From Spirodela intermedia (Eukaryota > Streptophyta > Magnoliopsida > Alismatales > Araceae): a DNA stretch of 64,000 bases. Below are positions 36,210 through 47,552 of this stretch, in pieces. How positions within the stretch are numbered: the first letter of the stretch is position 1; every line of letters starts with the position of its first letter. The stretch covers positions 2,551,501 through 2,615,500 of the forward strand of contig LR746278.1 of NCBI GenBank assembly GCA_902729315.2. The letters are read 5' to 3'. The position numbers were made by a program, and so were the translations under genes. Under the pieces are notes generated by a model that had not been told where the DNA came from, ran no database searches, and saw only the letters and a list, made by a program, of their open reading frames with translations.

Positions 36210-39200
36210 ATGAGTGTTGTTGGGTTTGATTTTGGCAATGAGAACTGTGTCGTCGCCGTCGCTCGGCAGCGGGGCATCGATGTCGTCCTCAACGATGAGT
36301 CAAAGCGTGAGACGCCAGCTATCGTGTGCTTCGGTGACAAACAGCGATTTATTGGAACCGCTGGGGCTGCATCCTCGATGATGAACCCTAAGAATACCAT
36401 TTCGCAGATAAAACGCCTGATTGGGCGTAAGTTTTCTGACCCAGGGCTCCAGAGTGACATCCAATCCCTCCCTTTCAGCGTAAGCGAGGGTCCCGATGGC
36501 TTTCCGTTGATTCATGCAAGGTATCTCGGTGAACAGAGGTCTTTCACCCCTACCCAACTGCTGGCCATGGTTCTGTCAGATCTGAAGGTGATAGCCGAGA
36601 AGAATCTCAATGCTGCTGTTGTCGATTGTTGTATTGGGATTCCAGTGTATTTCACCGACATACAGAGGAGGGCAGTGCTGGACGCCGCTACAATTGCTGG
36701 TTTGCATCCTCTTCATTTGATCCATGAGACCACAGCAACAGCTCTGGCATATGGTCTCTACAAGACAGATTTACCTGAGAACGATCCGCTGAATGTAGCT
36801 TTTGTTGACGTGGGAAATTCGAGCATGCAGGTCAGCATTGTCGGGTTCAAGAAGGGGCAATTGAAAGTTTTGGCTCACTCATTTGACGATTCTCTCGGTG
36901 GTAGAGATTTTGATGAAGTTTTGTTCAGGCATTTTGCTTCTAAGTTCAAGGAAGAATATAAGATTGACGTCTATCAGAATGCACGTGCCTGCTTGAGGTT
37001 ACGTGCTGGTTGTGAAAAGTTGAAGAAGGTGCTTAGCGCAAACCCTGAGGCTCCGTTGAACGTTGAGTGTTTGATGGATGAAAAGGATGTTAGGGGGTTT
37101 ATCAAAAGAGATGAATTTGAGCACATCAGTGTCCCGATATTAGAAAGGGTCAAGGAGCCTTTAAAAAATGCACTATCAGATGCTGGTCTTAGTGTGGAGA
37201 ACATCCATGCAGTGGAGGTGGTTGGTTCAGGGTCCCGTATTCCTGCAATCATCAGGATTTTGACCGAGTTCTTTGGAAAGGAGCCAAGGCGGACAATGAA
37301 TGCAAGTGAATGTGTTGCTCGTGGCTGTGCACTTCAATGTGCTATTCTCAGTCCAACTTTCAAAGTTAGAGATTTTCAGGTTATTCGTTTCCTCTGTTGT
37401 TATGTCATCAAACCGACTTTCTCTTCATGTTATTTTAAGATTCTGTTGATAAGTTGCTGCTTTCTCAACTACTTCATGTAGCATATTGCCGCTCTTTGTA
37501 TGTTCTATTTTTATTTCATGTATCTATTACTACGTGGTTTTGTATTGGTTATCAAGTGCCACATCTCTCGCCTATATACAAAATTTGAATATCAAACTAA
37601 TATGGATGCACCCTATACTGTTTTCGTGATGAAATCAATTGGAGATGGAAAGGTTTGACGAATTGGCTTGCTGGTTGGTGAAATGTCATGCTTCTCATGC
37701 TGCTTTCATATAAAATCCTTTAGTAGGTTGCATGTGGTTTACACAGACTTGTTGATTGCAAATATATACATTTTGGAAGTCAAGAATGAAATATGGATGA
37801 TATACTATCTCCAGTTGTCCTCATGAGTTCTTTATAGACGAAAAAAAAAGGCAATTCTGCATGTTGATTGGTGAAAACTTTGTACCTTTCATTCTGGATT
37901 TACAGAGGATTCTTTGTTGGGATTGGATGTAGTTTTACAGAGACATATATCTGCTTTTGAAGAGGAATATCAGCACGATGATATCGCCTTATTTTTGCTT
38001 GTAACTATTGTAACTATTCTTTAGTCCGCTCTCAAAAGTTTTATTCGCAAAGCTGTGTGGTACCTCTGTTTCAGGTTGATTGTTCACTGCGTTTTTTTCC
38101 CCAAAACTTCTTTCCGGTGACACTATGACGAATTATTCTCGTGTATCTGAACAAGCCCGGAAGCGCACATAGTTGTTCTCTTAAGGATATTGTTTCTTGA
38201 TCACTATATTATATAATATTTACAATAATACTCCTGAAATCATTGTTGAGATAAAAATAGGATCCTGTAAACAAGTAGAATTAGATAACTTTAGTAATGA
38301 AAATATGAGGATTTGGATAATTTATTCGTTTTGTGCAAGTGGGGCGGAAAGCTCATGATCAGAAAAAGAAGTAACAGTGAAACTGTCTGATTGTCGTAAA
38401 ATATTTCAATTTTCCATCAATATTTTGGAAGAAGTGTCCCTCTCTTTCATCAAATTTTCTTTTTTGGATTCGTCAAACTTTTGCCAGTTGACGAGCTGAC
38501 TGATGTCATTGGTCATGATACCTAATGGACATGAGGATCAGTTCAGACATATTACATTTTGGGTGATCTTATTTTAAGTTCCTCTCATAACCTCACTAGG
38601 AAACGAGTCTTCTCTAGTGTTCTTCAGTCTATGATAGAATTTTTGGTAGTAGTCAGGTTCTTGTCTATTTCTTAGCTTCAAGTGAGATCTGAGGAATGTT
38701 GTTTGGAGTGCACGAAACTTTGGTCAGGAATGCCAGATGTACTAGTATCTGATCGTGATGAGAGTTGAAGACTCCCCATCATCTCGAGGACCATGCAGAG
38801 AAGGAACAAGCATTGCATCAAAAAATGGTATTCTGTGTCACCTCTGATGAGCTAACTCTCTTCATGATCAGATAGTCGTACACATGGCATTATTGGCCAA
38901 AGTTTATTGCAGTCCAAACAACACTCCTCAGATCTCACTATAAACTAAGAAAAATGCAGGAACCTGACTACTACCAAAAATTCTATTGTGGAATTATTTG
39001 CTCTGTTTCAGTTGTGGGTGTAGATCAAACTTTTTAAGGTCCAAAGTCATCTGAGCCATTGATGCAATGGTTTATTCATCCTAGAACATTGGTGATGCCT
39101 AAAATGCCATCCTTCTTTGGAGTCAATGCTTTAACTAGCATTTTGTATTTTAGGAAACAGATTCGATGTTAAATAATCAATAAAAAATCAGTTGGATGAA

Positions 39201-42200
39201 AAAGATACGTATAGGCTTGTGAACGGTTTTATAGGCCAGCGTAATAAAAAAACAATAAACACGATAAAGTATCTATGTGTCCTGTTTTTTCTCAAATTCT
39301 GGTCAAATAATTCGACAGCGAGATAACATCAGTTTGGTGTTTGCAGGGTCTGTCCATGAAACAAATTTATGGCTTTAGTGAGTGTGCCCTTCACATTGTA
39401 GAGAAGTTTCCGTGATTTCCGATATCAGTGAAAATTACTTTAGTTTTGATCCTCTTTTTAATGAGTAGTTATGGCTCTAGTGGTTGTTTATTTCATGCTT
39501 CTGTGTCCTTGAATCCTTTACTCTCGATCTGCTTCCAATTTGTGACATTCTGCGGGATTTTTGTCTTCAGGTTCATGAGAGTTTCCCCTTCTCAATTGCT
39601 TTGTCTTGGAAGGGCACCGTGCCAAATTCACAAACTGGAGTGACAGAAAATCAGCAAGTTGTATTCCCTAAGGGGAACCCAATTCCTAGTGTTAAAGCAT
39701 TGACATTTTTCAGGTCTAGTACATTTTCAATAGATGTCTTGTATGCAGCTGTGAGTGAGGTACAAGTGCCTGCAACTATAAGCACTTGCACGGTAATATC
39801 CCTAGACTGGTGTTTTGTAAGCTGACATGAGATTTACATGTTTTGGGACTTGTTGCCAAGTGCATGGGGTATTGTCTCAATTTATATTTTTATTGGACAG
39901 GTTGGCCCTTTCCAGACTTCCACTGGAAATCGTGCAAAGTTGAAAGTGAAAGTTCGATTAAATCTTCACGGAATTGTTTCCATTGACTCAGCAACGGTGA
40001 GATGGGGAGGACTGCGCACTAAAATGTTCTGTTTAATCAGGCATTAAACTGAAATAGAATTCTTCCTTGTTTTTGATTGTTTTTAGATGATAGAGGAAGA
40101 TGGTGCCGAGGTGCCAATATCTACTGTGAATGAATCGGCAAAAGAAGATGTGAAGATGGACACAGATGAACCAAAAAACAAGGCAAATACAGCGGAAAGT
40201 GATGTAAGTATGGAGGATGCTAAAAGCAATGCCGAGGCTTCAGTTTCTGAGGTGGAAAATGGTGCAACAGAGAGTGAAGATAAGCCCGTGCAGATGGAAA
40301 CAGATATCAAGGTTTGCAAACTTTTTTCTTTGTTTGGCATGTAAGTTATTTTAATGGAAAAATCATGACCGCTATACCAACTAGTCACTCCAAGGTTTCC
40401 TTTTTCTGGATTGCAAATTGTCATATTTTCAACGAACAGCCAGTATTCACATCCCCACTTAAACTCATTCTATGCCGTTTTTTTTATACCACTTGACGTC
40501 TGGTGTGAGAAATCATTTCCTCTTTTTTGCGCTGCACCATTTTACTCTCTGAAGTTTCCGAATTTTGAGAATTTACATTTCTTTGAGATAGGGTCTACCA
40601 TAATTATTGAGGTAAAACATTCTCAGGAGTTTATTCCCTTTTTCTGTTATTTGGCACCTTATTGTGTTGTCAGTTTGGGACTTTCCATTCATTAGAATGA
40701 AATTTATTTACCATAAGATTGACATTCTTTTACGGATTTATTATTTCTTGGTAATATTTTGATATCTACACCTACATTGCATTTTATTTCATTTTATCTT
40801 TATGGATTTTTCGTTTGAGGTAAGCGACTTGTTTTCTGCCTTGTTTTGGTTAAGTTTTTTTGTCGCTGTGAGTTACACATATCGTCATGAAGAGTTCTTT
40901 ATCCATTGTACACATCGTGTGGTTTCTCTGGCTGATTATTTTTCCGTGCAGTAATGGAAGACCTGAAATACTAATTGGGGAACTTTTTCAAGTTATCATT
41001 AATCTACAGGCTAGGTTTCAAGATTTACTTAATGTAGTTCAAGCAGTTGGTTCGACCAAAAGTTTTTTTCGCTAATGATTTTTTTATCTAGTCGGTGGAC
41101 GAGATTTTTCAGCATTCCCAACATGTTTGGACTTGCAATATGTCAATTCAATTTTGATTCACGGGCATGTGAGAACCTCTAATGTAATTTTGATAGATCT
41201 ACTATTCTCAGTTAATTTTTTTTTAATTTAATGTCTATGCTGAGATTTCCCAGAGATATGATTTCTCAATTCATCTCGTACATTCTCTTTTTCTGAGACG
41301 AGTTTGTATTGTGTGAGAGAATTCTGTCACGGAGGTGATTTCCTGTTCTTCGGACATTCATCAGCAACTCCTATTTCTGTCCCAGGCTCGGAAAAAGAAG
41401 ACTAAGGCTACTGTCCCAGTCTCAGAATCCATTCATGGCGGACTGCCAGCTTCAGATCTGCAGAAAGCCATTGAGAAGGAGTTTGAAATGGCCCTTCAAG
41501 ACAGAGTTATGGAAGAAACCAAGGATAAGAAGAACGCAGTCGAAGCATATGTGTACGACATGAGAAATAAGGTATGTTTTGTGCCTTCATAGGATGACTA
41601 TGTCTCGTCGAAGGCTTACAACTTACTGTTTGACGTTCATTTGCATCCAGCTTCACGACAGGTATCAGGATTTTGTCACGGCATCAGAGATTGAAGAATT
41701 TGCTGCAAAACTCCAGGCGGTGGAAGATTGGTTATATGAAGAAGGAGAGGATGAAACAAAGGGTGTGTATGTTGCGAAACTCGATGAGCTGAAGAGGGTA
41801 AATGTTTCTTCTTTAATTATCTTTTTTGTTATCCCCCGTCAAATTTCTCCTTCAGCAAGGACGGTTGATGTGCAGCAAGGAGACCCAATAGAGGAGCGTT
41901 ACAAGGAGAATCATGAGAGAGGACCCGTCATTGACCAACTGGTGTATTGCATCAACAGCTACAGGGAAGCAGCTCTCTTGAAAGATCCTAAGTTTGATCA
42001 CATTGAGATTGCAGATAAACAAAAGGTGTGAAAGCATAGCAAAACATACATTTGCACCTGGTGAAGGCATATTGTCTCTGTATGAATTATGATCACTGCA
42101 TGGTTTTGATCTATCAATCCTAACCCTTTATGTCTCTGTTGCCTGCTAACTGTTGCCCGTCATCCACAAATTTATTTAATAGCCCTCTAGAAGGTGATTA

Positions 42201-42780
42201 TTTAAGCTGTTACCATGCTTAAAAGCTCGGTCTCCTTCTTGAATCATGCCACAATCACAAATTTCCATCCATCCATCCATCATGCCAACAATTGATACAT
42301 CTAATTCACATCTACTTAGGTCATGGTATGATTGGTGGTTTTTATCTTTGTAGGTCATTAGTGAGTGCAGTGAAGCAGAGGGTTGGCTGAGAGAGAAGAA
42401 ACAGCAGCAGGACAAGCTGCCCAAGTATGCAACTCCGGTCCTCTATTCTGCAGATGTGAAGAGGAAGGCCGAGGCGCTGGACAGGTAAGGCAACTTGTTA
42501 TTCAGTATCTATTCCTTCACGTTATTCATGCATCTCAGTTCCTTTCCACCGATGGAGACACGCTGAACCGGGGTCTGCGTGCAGGTTCTGTAGGCCGATT
42601 ATGACGAAACCAAAGCCAGCCCCGCCCAAGCCTCAGACGCCGCCTCCGCCCCCGCCCGAAACTGCCTCTCAGACGCCCGCTGGGGAAGAGACAGAGAAAC
42701 CAGCTCACGATTCTCCAGCACCCGCTCCAGAAGCCATGGATACTGACAAGCCAGAGACTGCCCCGGGAGCATCTGCTTGA
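36210..42780 (+). CDS. HSP70-14/15: Hsp110-type heat shock protein (HSP70-14/15 class)
   Basis: Nine coding exons join in phase: 36210-37379, 39571-39792, 39901-39996, 40087-40311, 41386-41571, 41651-41797, 41876-42025, 42354-42484 and 42585-42780, giving 840 residues. The start MSVVGFDFGNENCVVAVAR and LNDESKRETPAIVCFG are typical of the Hsp110/SSE branch. The nucleotide-binding domain occupies roughly residues 1-385 (DVGNSSMQVS, DDSLGGRDFD, EVVGSGSRIPA). A substrate-binding part with an acidic insertion rich in Glu/Asp/Ser (exon 4) and an extended helical C-terminal domain follow. The tail is Pro/Ala-rich (PPPPPPE, MDTDKPE). Hsp110 proteins act mainly as nucleotide exchange factors for Hsp70 and hold unfolded clients in the cytosol. 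Intron 1 is 2.2 kb and contains a fold-back element. Exon 7 begins at the second of two similar acceptors; only that one keeps frame. Confidence 0.97.
38628..38992 (+). mobile_element. Fold-back (MITE-like) inverted repeat in HSP70 intron 1
   Basis: The left arm starting near 38632 (ATAGAATTTTTGGTAGTAGT, then CAGGTTC, TCTTAG, GTGAGATCTGAGGA, TGTTGTTTGGA) reappears as its reverse complement near 38860-38992, ending TACTACCAAAAATTCTAT. Arms are about 145 bp with scattered mismatches and flank a loop of roughly 70-80 bp. There is no coding capacity. Target-site duplications were not clear. Confidence 0.8.
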
Positions 42781-45424
42781 CCAGGTCAGAGCATGCCTCT
42801 CCTACGTACCATGTCACCCATCGACTCAAGATATGCCACCTTGGTTTTTGGGCTCGGCTGAGAACTGCCATCAAAACAGCCGAATACCTGTGGGTGCCTT
42901 TTTTTGACCGCATTCCGGCTTTTTACTGGCAGTTTGGCGTCAGCCAGTGAAAAGGATTCATAGAAATACTCTGAGGTTGCCGTGGGTTTGCTTTCCTATT
43001 CTTCAGGTTCCTTTTTCTTTTTTGTACGAGTGCCTTGTATCACAAGCTCTTACCCTTCCAATGAATTATTGAGCATACAAGCCCCTTATGCTTCTCTCGT
43101 GTCTGTATGCCTTCATCCATGCATAGACTTGGCTTCCTCTCTTTGCTGTTGATCATTCTCTAAACCCTAAACCCTAAACCTTAAACCCCTGGGCTATTCT
43201 TTCTTAGTCCTTGCTCTGCCCGTTTGATATGCCAGGAGGAAAGTGGATCAGATTTGAAGGAGCCAATGAAACAAGGGCAGTGACCGGACAGAAATATGTT
43301 ATCTTTAGATTTTATCTGAAGATATATTCAGACTGGTTTTGTCAGAAAATTTCCTACCAAAATTAGGTGAAGGTGGTGCATATTGATATGAAATTAATAT
43401 TGAAAAAAAAAATCCAATATTTCTTCAATGATGCTCAGCCACTTTGGATTATTTGGATGATATAAGGAAGGGCTCTATAGCTAGCTGTCGGTGGTGAATT
43501 GGTGTATATGAGATGATCCGATTCTGAGTTCTAATCTTGGACAGAAGCCCAGGTCTTTGGAAAAAATTATTTGGGCTTTTTGATGCGCTCTATCTCTCAT
43601 GTTCTTCTATTTTCAGATTATTCACAGAAGATGCCAGTAAAAGGCTTCGCTCGTGTTTCTAATTGGGGAAATGATGTAGAACCGAAAGTTTGGGAGTATA
43701 CATGACGTCATATTATGATTATATAAATATCAAGTGCTTCCATTATACACGGATTTATGAGCCTAATGAGAGGTCAAATTATAGCTAATAAGGAGGCGTA
43801 TTTTTATTTTTATTGGGTGAATTAAATATAATTGCTCATTTAATATGGGTTATTTAAAGTGATCGCTCATTTAAAAATACGCACTCGGACGGCCATCGGA
43901 TATGTTAAACGATAAATACGATTTTATTAACTGATTATTGGGCAATTTTACCGCATTAATTTCTGTATAATCTCATATGTTAAACGAACATATTTTCTAA
44001 AAAAAATTGGCAGTATAAAATATATAAATTCCCGTATTTTTAGGGAGTTTTTAGTAATTCACCAATTCTTCTTCTACTATTCTTAAATAAAAACCAGAAT
44101 ATTATAAGATTATTGTCGACTCGGACGGCCATCGGATCAATACGGACAACTGCGACCCGATTAGGGTCCGAAATTTGCAACCCGGATTGGATCGGGCGAG
44201 TCCGCACGGCCTCGCGAGCTGCAAAAGGGTCCTCCCTCGGCTATCAATCCCTTCAATCCCGCCTTCAAAATCCCTAGCGGAGAACTGCCGATCGCCGCCC
44301 TCGTCTCTGTGGTTGCGACAGTCACCGCTCGCCGAGAAGTAGAGCTGCTGCAGCCACCCCCGCCGCCTCCGTTCGTCGGAGACTTTGGAGGGTAGGTTCC
44401 TTCGCTTTCCGCCTTCCGTTGCGGCCGTTTCTTCCCCCCTCCTGCGTTGTTACTGCGTTCCTGGTCTTCTTCCCTCCGATTCCATTCTCGTGTCTTTCCT
44501 AATGTTTACTCTCTCTCTCCCTCTCTCGCCGTGTGGTACTCCTTTCACCTGGTTCTTCTCCCGTAGCATTGCTCCTCTCTATGCATCCGTTCTCCTGTTC
44601 CTCTTTTTGTTCGGTTTTTCTCCGCCTTTAGATCTCCCCCCCTCTCTTACCCAGTCAAGGGTTGCTTGTCCAAGGGACTTGATCCTTCCTTCCACCTCTT
44701 CACGTTCTCATCTTCCGTAAATCAGTAGGTCATTTTAGCCTCGCTTTGCTTGCGTCTCTCTATCTCCCTAGCCTCTTTGTTTCTCGTCGACCCTCTTCGG
44801 CAAATCAGCTGATTATTTTATCCTCGATTTGTTTGCGTCTCTCTCTCCTCCCTCTCTGCCTCCGTTTGTGGTTTTACTTTATATCCTTCATCTTGCTGAT
44901 AATTCGAGTTCTCACTTTTAGTATTTTGCGCAAGTTCATGGAAGTTGAAGTTAGCTGGAGGAAAATTCTTATTCTACCTTTTTCTGAGAAATTACCTCGG
45001 AAAATTATAGCAAAAATATAAGAAAATGGTAACTCATCAATGAAAACAACGAACAAGCGCTGCACATTTTTCGATTCTCGGCATTTACTCTCTTAATTTA
45101 AAATCTCTTTGCCTTTAGGGGTACGCATCTTTTTTTTTTTTTTGGGTTGCGTGCATCCTCCTTCCTAAATCATTAGCTTTCCTGCCGGGGGTTACAGGCG
45201 GCAGAGCTCTAGATCTTGTTCATCGTATCACGAAACAACAATAAAAGTTATTATCGCGCAACTATTCTGCTTCTACTCGCTTTCTTTACATTGGATAATC
45301 TCTCAGCTGTCATAGTTTCGAGTATCATTCTCTTTCAGCAGAAATTCTGCTCATATTTTTTTCATCCTATTTCAGATTTATTGGAAGTTTGGAGGCTTGA
45401 AGCGTTAAAAGAGATAAAAGCGGT
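42781..45424. other. Intergenic region between HSP70-14/15 and RTF1
   Basis: It starts with the HSP 3' UTR, carries a short interstitial telomere-like repeat (43160-43189), then AT-rich DNA, and from about 44150 the GC-rich RTF1 leader. A likely 5' UTR intron runs from a GTAGGT donor near 44392 to a TTTCAG acceptor near 45375. The 19-base sequence ACTCGGACGGCCATCGGAT occurs near 43883 and again near 44119. Confidence 0.5.
43160..43189 (+). repeat. Interstitial telomere-type repeat (CCCTAAA)n
   Basis: About three and a half consecutive units of the plant telomere heptamer in the C-rich orientation (CTAAACCCTAAACCCTAAAC, then CTTAAACCCC) lie 380 bp past the HSP stop codon. Confidence 0.9.
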
Positions 45425-47389
45425 ATGGCGGATTTGGAGAACTTGTTGTTAGAGGCGGCTGGAAGAACCGGTGCGTCAGGAAGAAATAATCTCTCTCGTC
45501 AGACAAGACGTCGAAGAGAGGGATCTTATTCAGACGATGATTCAGGAGATGATGATTCAGATAGCCCAGGGTACAGAGGCAGAAAGCCCTCTGGATCTCA
45601 GGTTCCTCTTAAGAAAAGGCTCGATCCTGTGGAGAGAGATAGCAGAGGTGGTCGAGGGGACAATGGCTACGATGATGATGAAGATGGACACAGTGGCAAT
45701 GATTCTGACAGTGCCCCATCAGTCGGAAGTGACCTTTACAGAGATGAAGAGGACAGGGAAAACCTCGCGAACATGACTGAGTTGGATAGGGAGATGATTC
45801 TGACAGAAAGAAGTATAAAAAGAGATGACTACCAGTTGAAGAAGAAGGCGAGGGCGTCGTCATCAAAGAGTGACAAGAAGTCCAGAAAAGAAACTCCTCC
45901 TTTATCAAGAAGCGGGCGATCGTCAACCATAACTGACAAATCTGCAGCCAAAGATGATGCACTGAACGAGATACTTTCGAAAAGGTTGAGACAACATGAT
46001 TCAGATGGTTATCGTAGACCGAGAGATTCAGGCGGAGGCATAGACGGTGCAGTTGGTGGGAACCGGGATTCTTCACCTCCGAAGCGCAAGGCCCATCCAG
46101 TTGCATCAAGCCCTTCTAGTGACTCCAGCTTGAGCGAAAGCGAAGGCAGGGGCGCAGGGAGGAGAGAGGGAGTCTCTTCAGCCAAGCAAATGGTCGATAG
46201 TGATGATGATAATTCTGGGTCTGACACCGAGCCACTTACATTTGATGACATAAAACAGATCACGATCCGTAGGTCAAAGCTGGCCAAATGGTTCATGGAG
46301 CCCTTCTTCGAGGAGCTCGTTGTCGGGTGCTTTGTCCGAGTCGGAATTGGGAGGACCCGATCCGGAGTGAGCCTGTACAGGCTCTGCTTCGTTCTGAATG
46401 TAGATGCCAGTGATCCCGATCGTCTTTACAAATTTGAGAACCGGAGCACCTACAAATATCTCAACTGTGCTTGGGGCTCTGAGTCCTCCGCTGCCAGGTG
46501 GCAGATGGCCATGATCTCGGACTCTCCCCCTTCCACTGAGGAGTACAAGTCTTTGCTGAAGGAGATTGAGCGCAGCAATGGGAGAATGCCGAGCAGGCAG
46601 GATATACTAAAGAAGAGAGAGGCTATTCAGAAGATCAACAATTTTGTCTATTCAGCGGCCACCGTGAAGCAGATGCTGATGGAGAAGAAGTCTGCCTCTT
46701 CCCGGCCACTGAATGTGGCAGCCGAGAAGGACCGACTCCGCAAGGAAATGGAGGTGGCCCAGAGCCGCGGTGATGAAGCCGAGATAGAGAGGATCAAAGA
46801 CAGGCTGAAGGGCCTGCAGGATATGTCCCGGCAGGGAAAGGACGCAAAGGCCGTTCGGCTGGCAGAGATGAACAAGAAGAACAGGGAGGAGAATTTCAAG
46901 AACGCCTCGGAGTTGAAGCCCGTGAACACCAGCCTGAAGGCTGGAGAAGCGGGATATGATCCCTTTTCGAGGAGGTGGACTCGTTCGACGAATTACTATG
47001 CGTCAAAACCCGGAGCAGAGGGGGATGAAACCACTGCAAATGGTCCCACGGAGATCTCCTCCGTTCGGCATGGAGTACCCTTGGTGAAGGCCGGTGAGGT
47101 GGCCACAGCCGCCGCTCTTGAGGCAGCGGCGGGGGCAGGGAAGCTGGTGGACACGGCTGCACCAACCGACCAAGGCACCGAGTCAAATCTGCTGCACAAC
47201 TTTGAATTGCCCATCTCGTTATCCGGGCTGCAGAAGTTTGGGGGCCCGCAGGGGTCACAGATGGGGTTCATGGCGAGGAAGCAGAGGATCGAGGCCACAA
47301 TAGGGTTCAAGTTGCCGGAGAATGATGGGAGGAGGCATTCCTTGACGCTGACGGTCAGTGACTACAAGCGCCGAAGGGGTCTGCTCTGA
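45425..47389 (+). CDS. VIP5: RTF1 subunit of the Paf1 complex (VIP5-like)
   Basis: A single coding exon of 654 residues. The Paf1 complex travels with RNA polymerase II and supports H2B ubiquitination and H3K4/K36 methylation; in Arabidopsis VIP5 is needed for FLC expression and normal flowering time. Residues 1-270 are Ser/Asp/Arg-rich and contain the conserved start MADLENLLLEAAGR and the segment RDEEDRENLANMTELDREMIL. The Plus3 domain spans roughly residues 270-400 (LTFDDIKQITIRRSKLAKW, FFEELVVGCFVRVGIG, YRLCFVLNV, NCAWGSE). A long charged helical region follows (MLMEKKSASSRP, EKDRLRKEMEVAQSRGDEAE), then RREWTR-like FSRRWTRSTNYY and a C-terminal end in SDYKRRRGLL. The absence of introns in the coding part is notable, although the leader appears to be spliced. 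Frame is intact. Confidence 0.97.
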   Translation: MADLENLLLEAAGRTGASGRNNLSRQTRRRREGSYSDDDSGDDDSDSPGYRGRKPSGSQVPLKKRLDPVERDSRGGRGDNGYDDDEDGHSGNDSDSAPSVGSDLYRDEEDRENLANMTELDREMILTERSIKRDDYQLKKKARASSSKSDKKSRKETPPLSRSGRSSTITDKSAAKDDALNEILSKRLRQHDSDGYRRPRDSGGGIDGAVGGNRDSSPPKRKAHPVASSPSSDSSLSESEGRGAGRREGVSSAKQMVDSDDDNSGSDTEPLTFDDIKQITIRRSKLAKWFMEPFFEELVVGCFVRVGIGRTRSGVSLYRLCFVLNVDASDPDRLYKFENRSTYKYLNCAWGSESSAARWQMAMISDSPPSTEEYKSLLKEIERSNGRMPSRQDILKKREAIQKINNFVYSAATVKQMLMEKKSASSRPLNVAAEKDRLRKEMEVAQSRGDEAEIERIKDRLKGLQDMSRQGKDAKAVRLAEMNKKNREENFKNASELKPVNTSLKAGEAGYDPFSRRWTRSTNYYASKPGAEGDETTANGPTEISSVRHGVPLVKAGEVATAAALEAAAGAGKLVDTAAPTDQGTESNLLHNFELPISLSGLQKFGGPQGSQMGFMARKQRIEATIGFKLPENDGRRHSLTLTVSDYKRRRGLL

Positions 47390-47552
47390 ATTGGTACTAC
47401 TCCTATCCTCTCACTTACTTTAAGGCCGTGTGTTGGAATATCGAGCCTTGAATCTATGTGATTCCATTGTTAATGTAGATCCATCTACCTTTGATCTCAT
47501 GGTTTTGCTCGACGACCCCATCACAACACCCCATGCACTTGCTGGCATGTGT

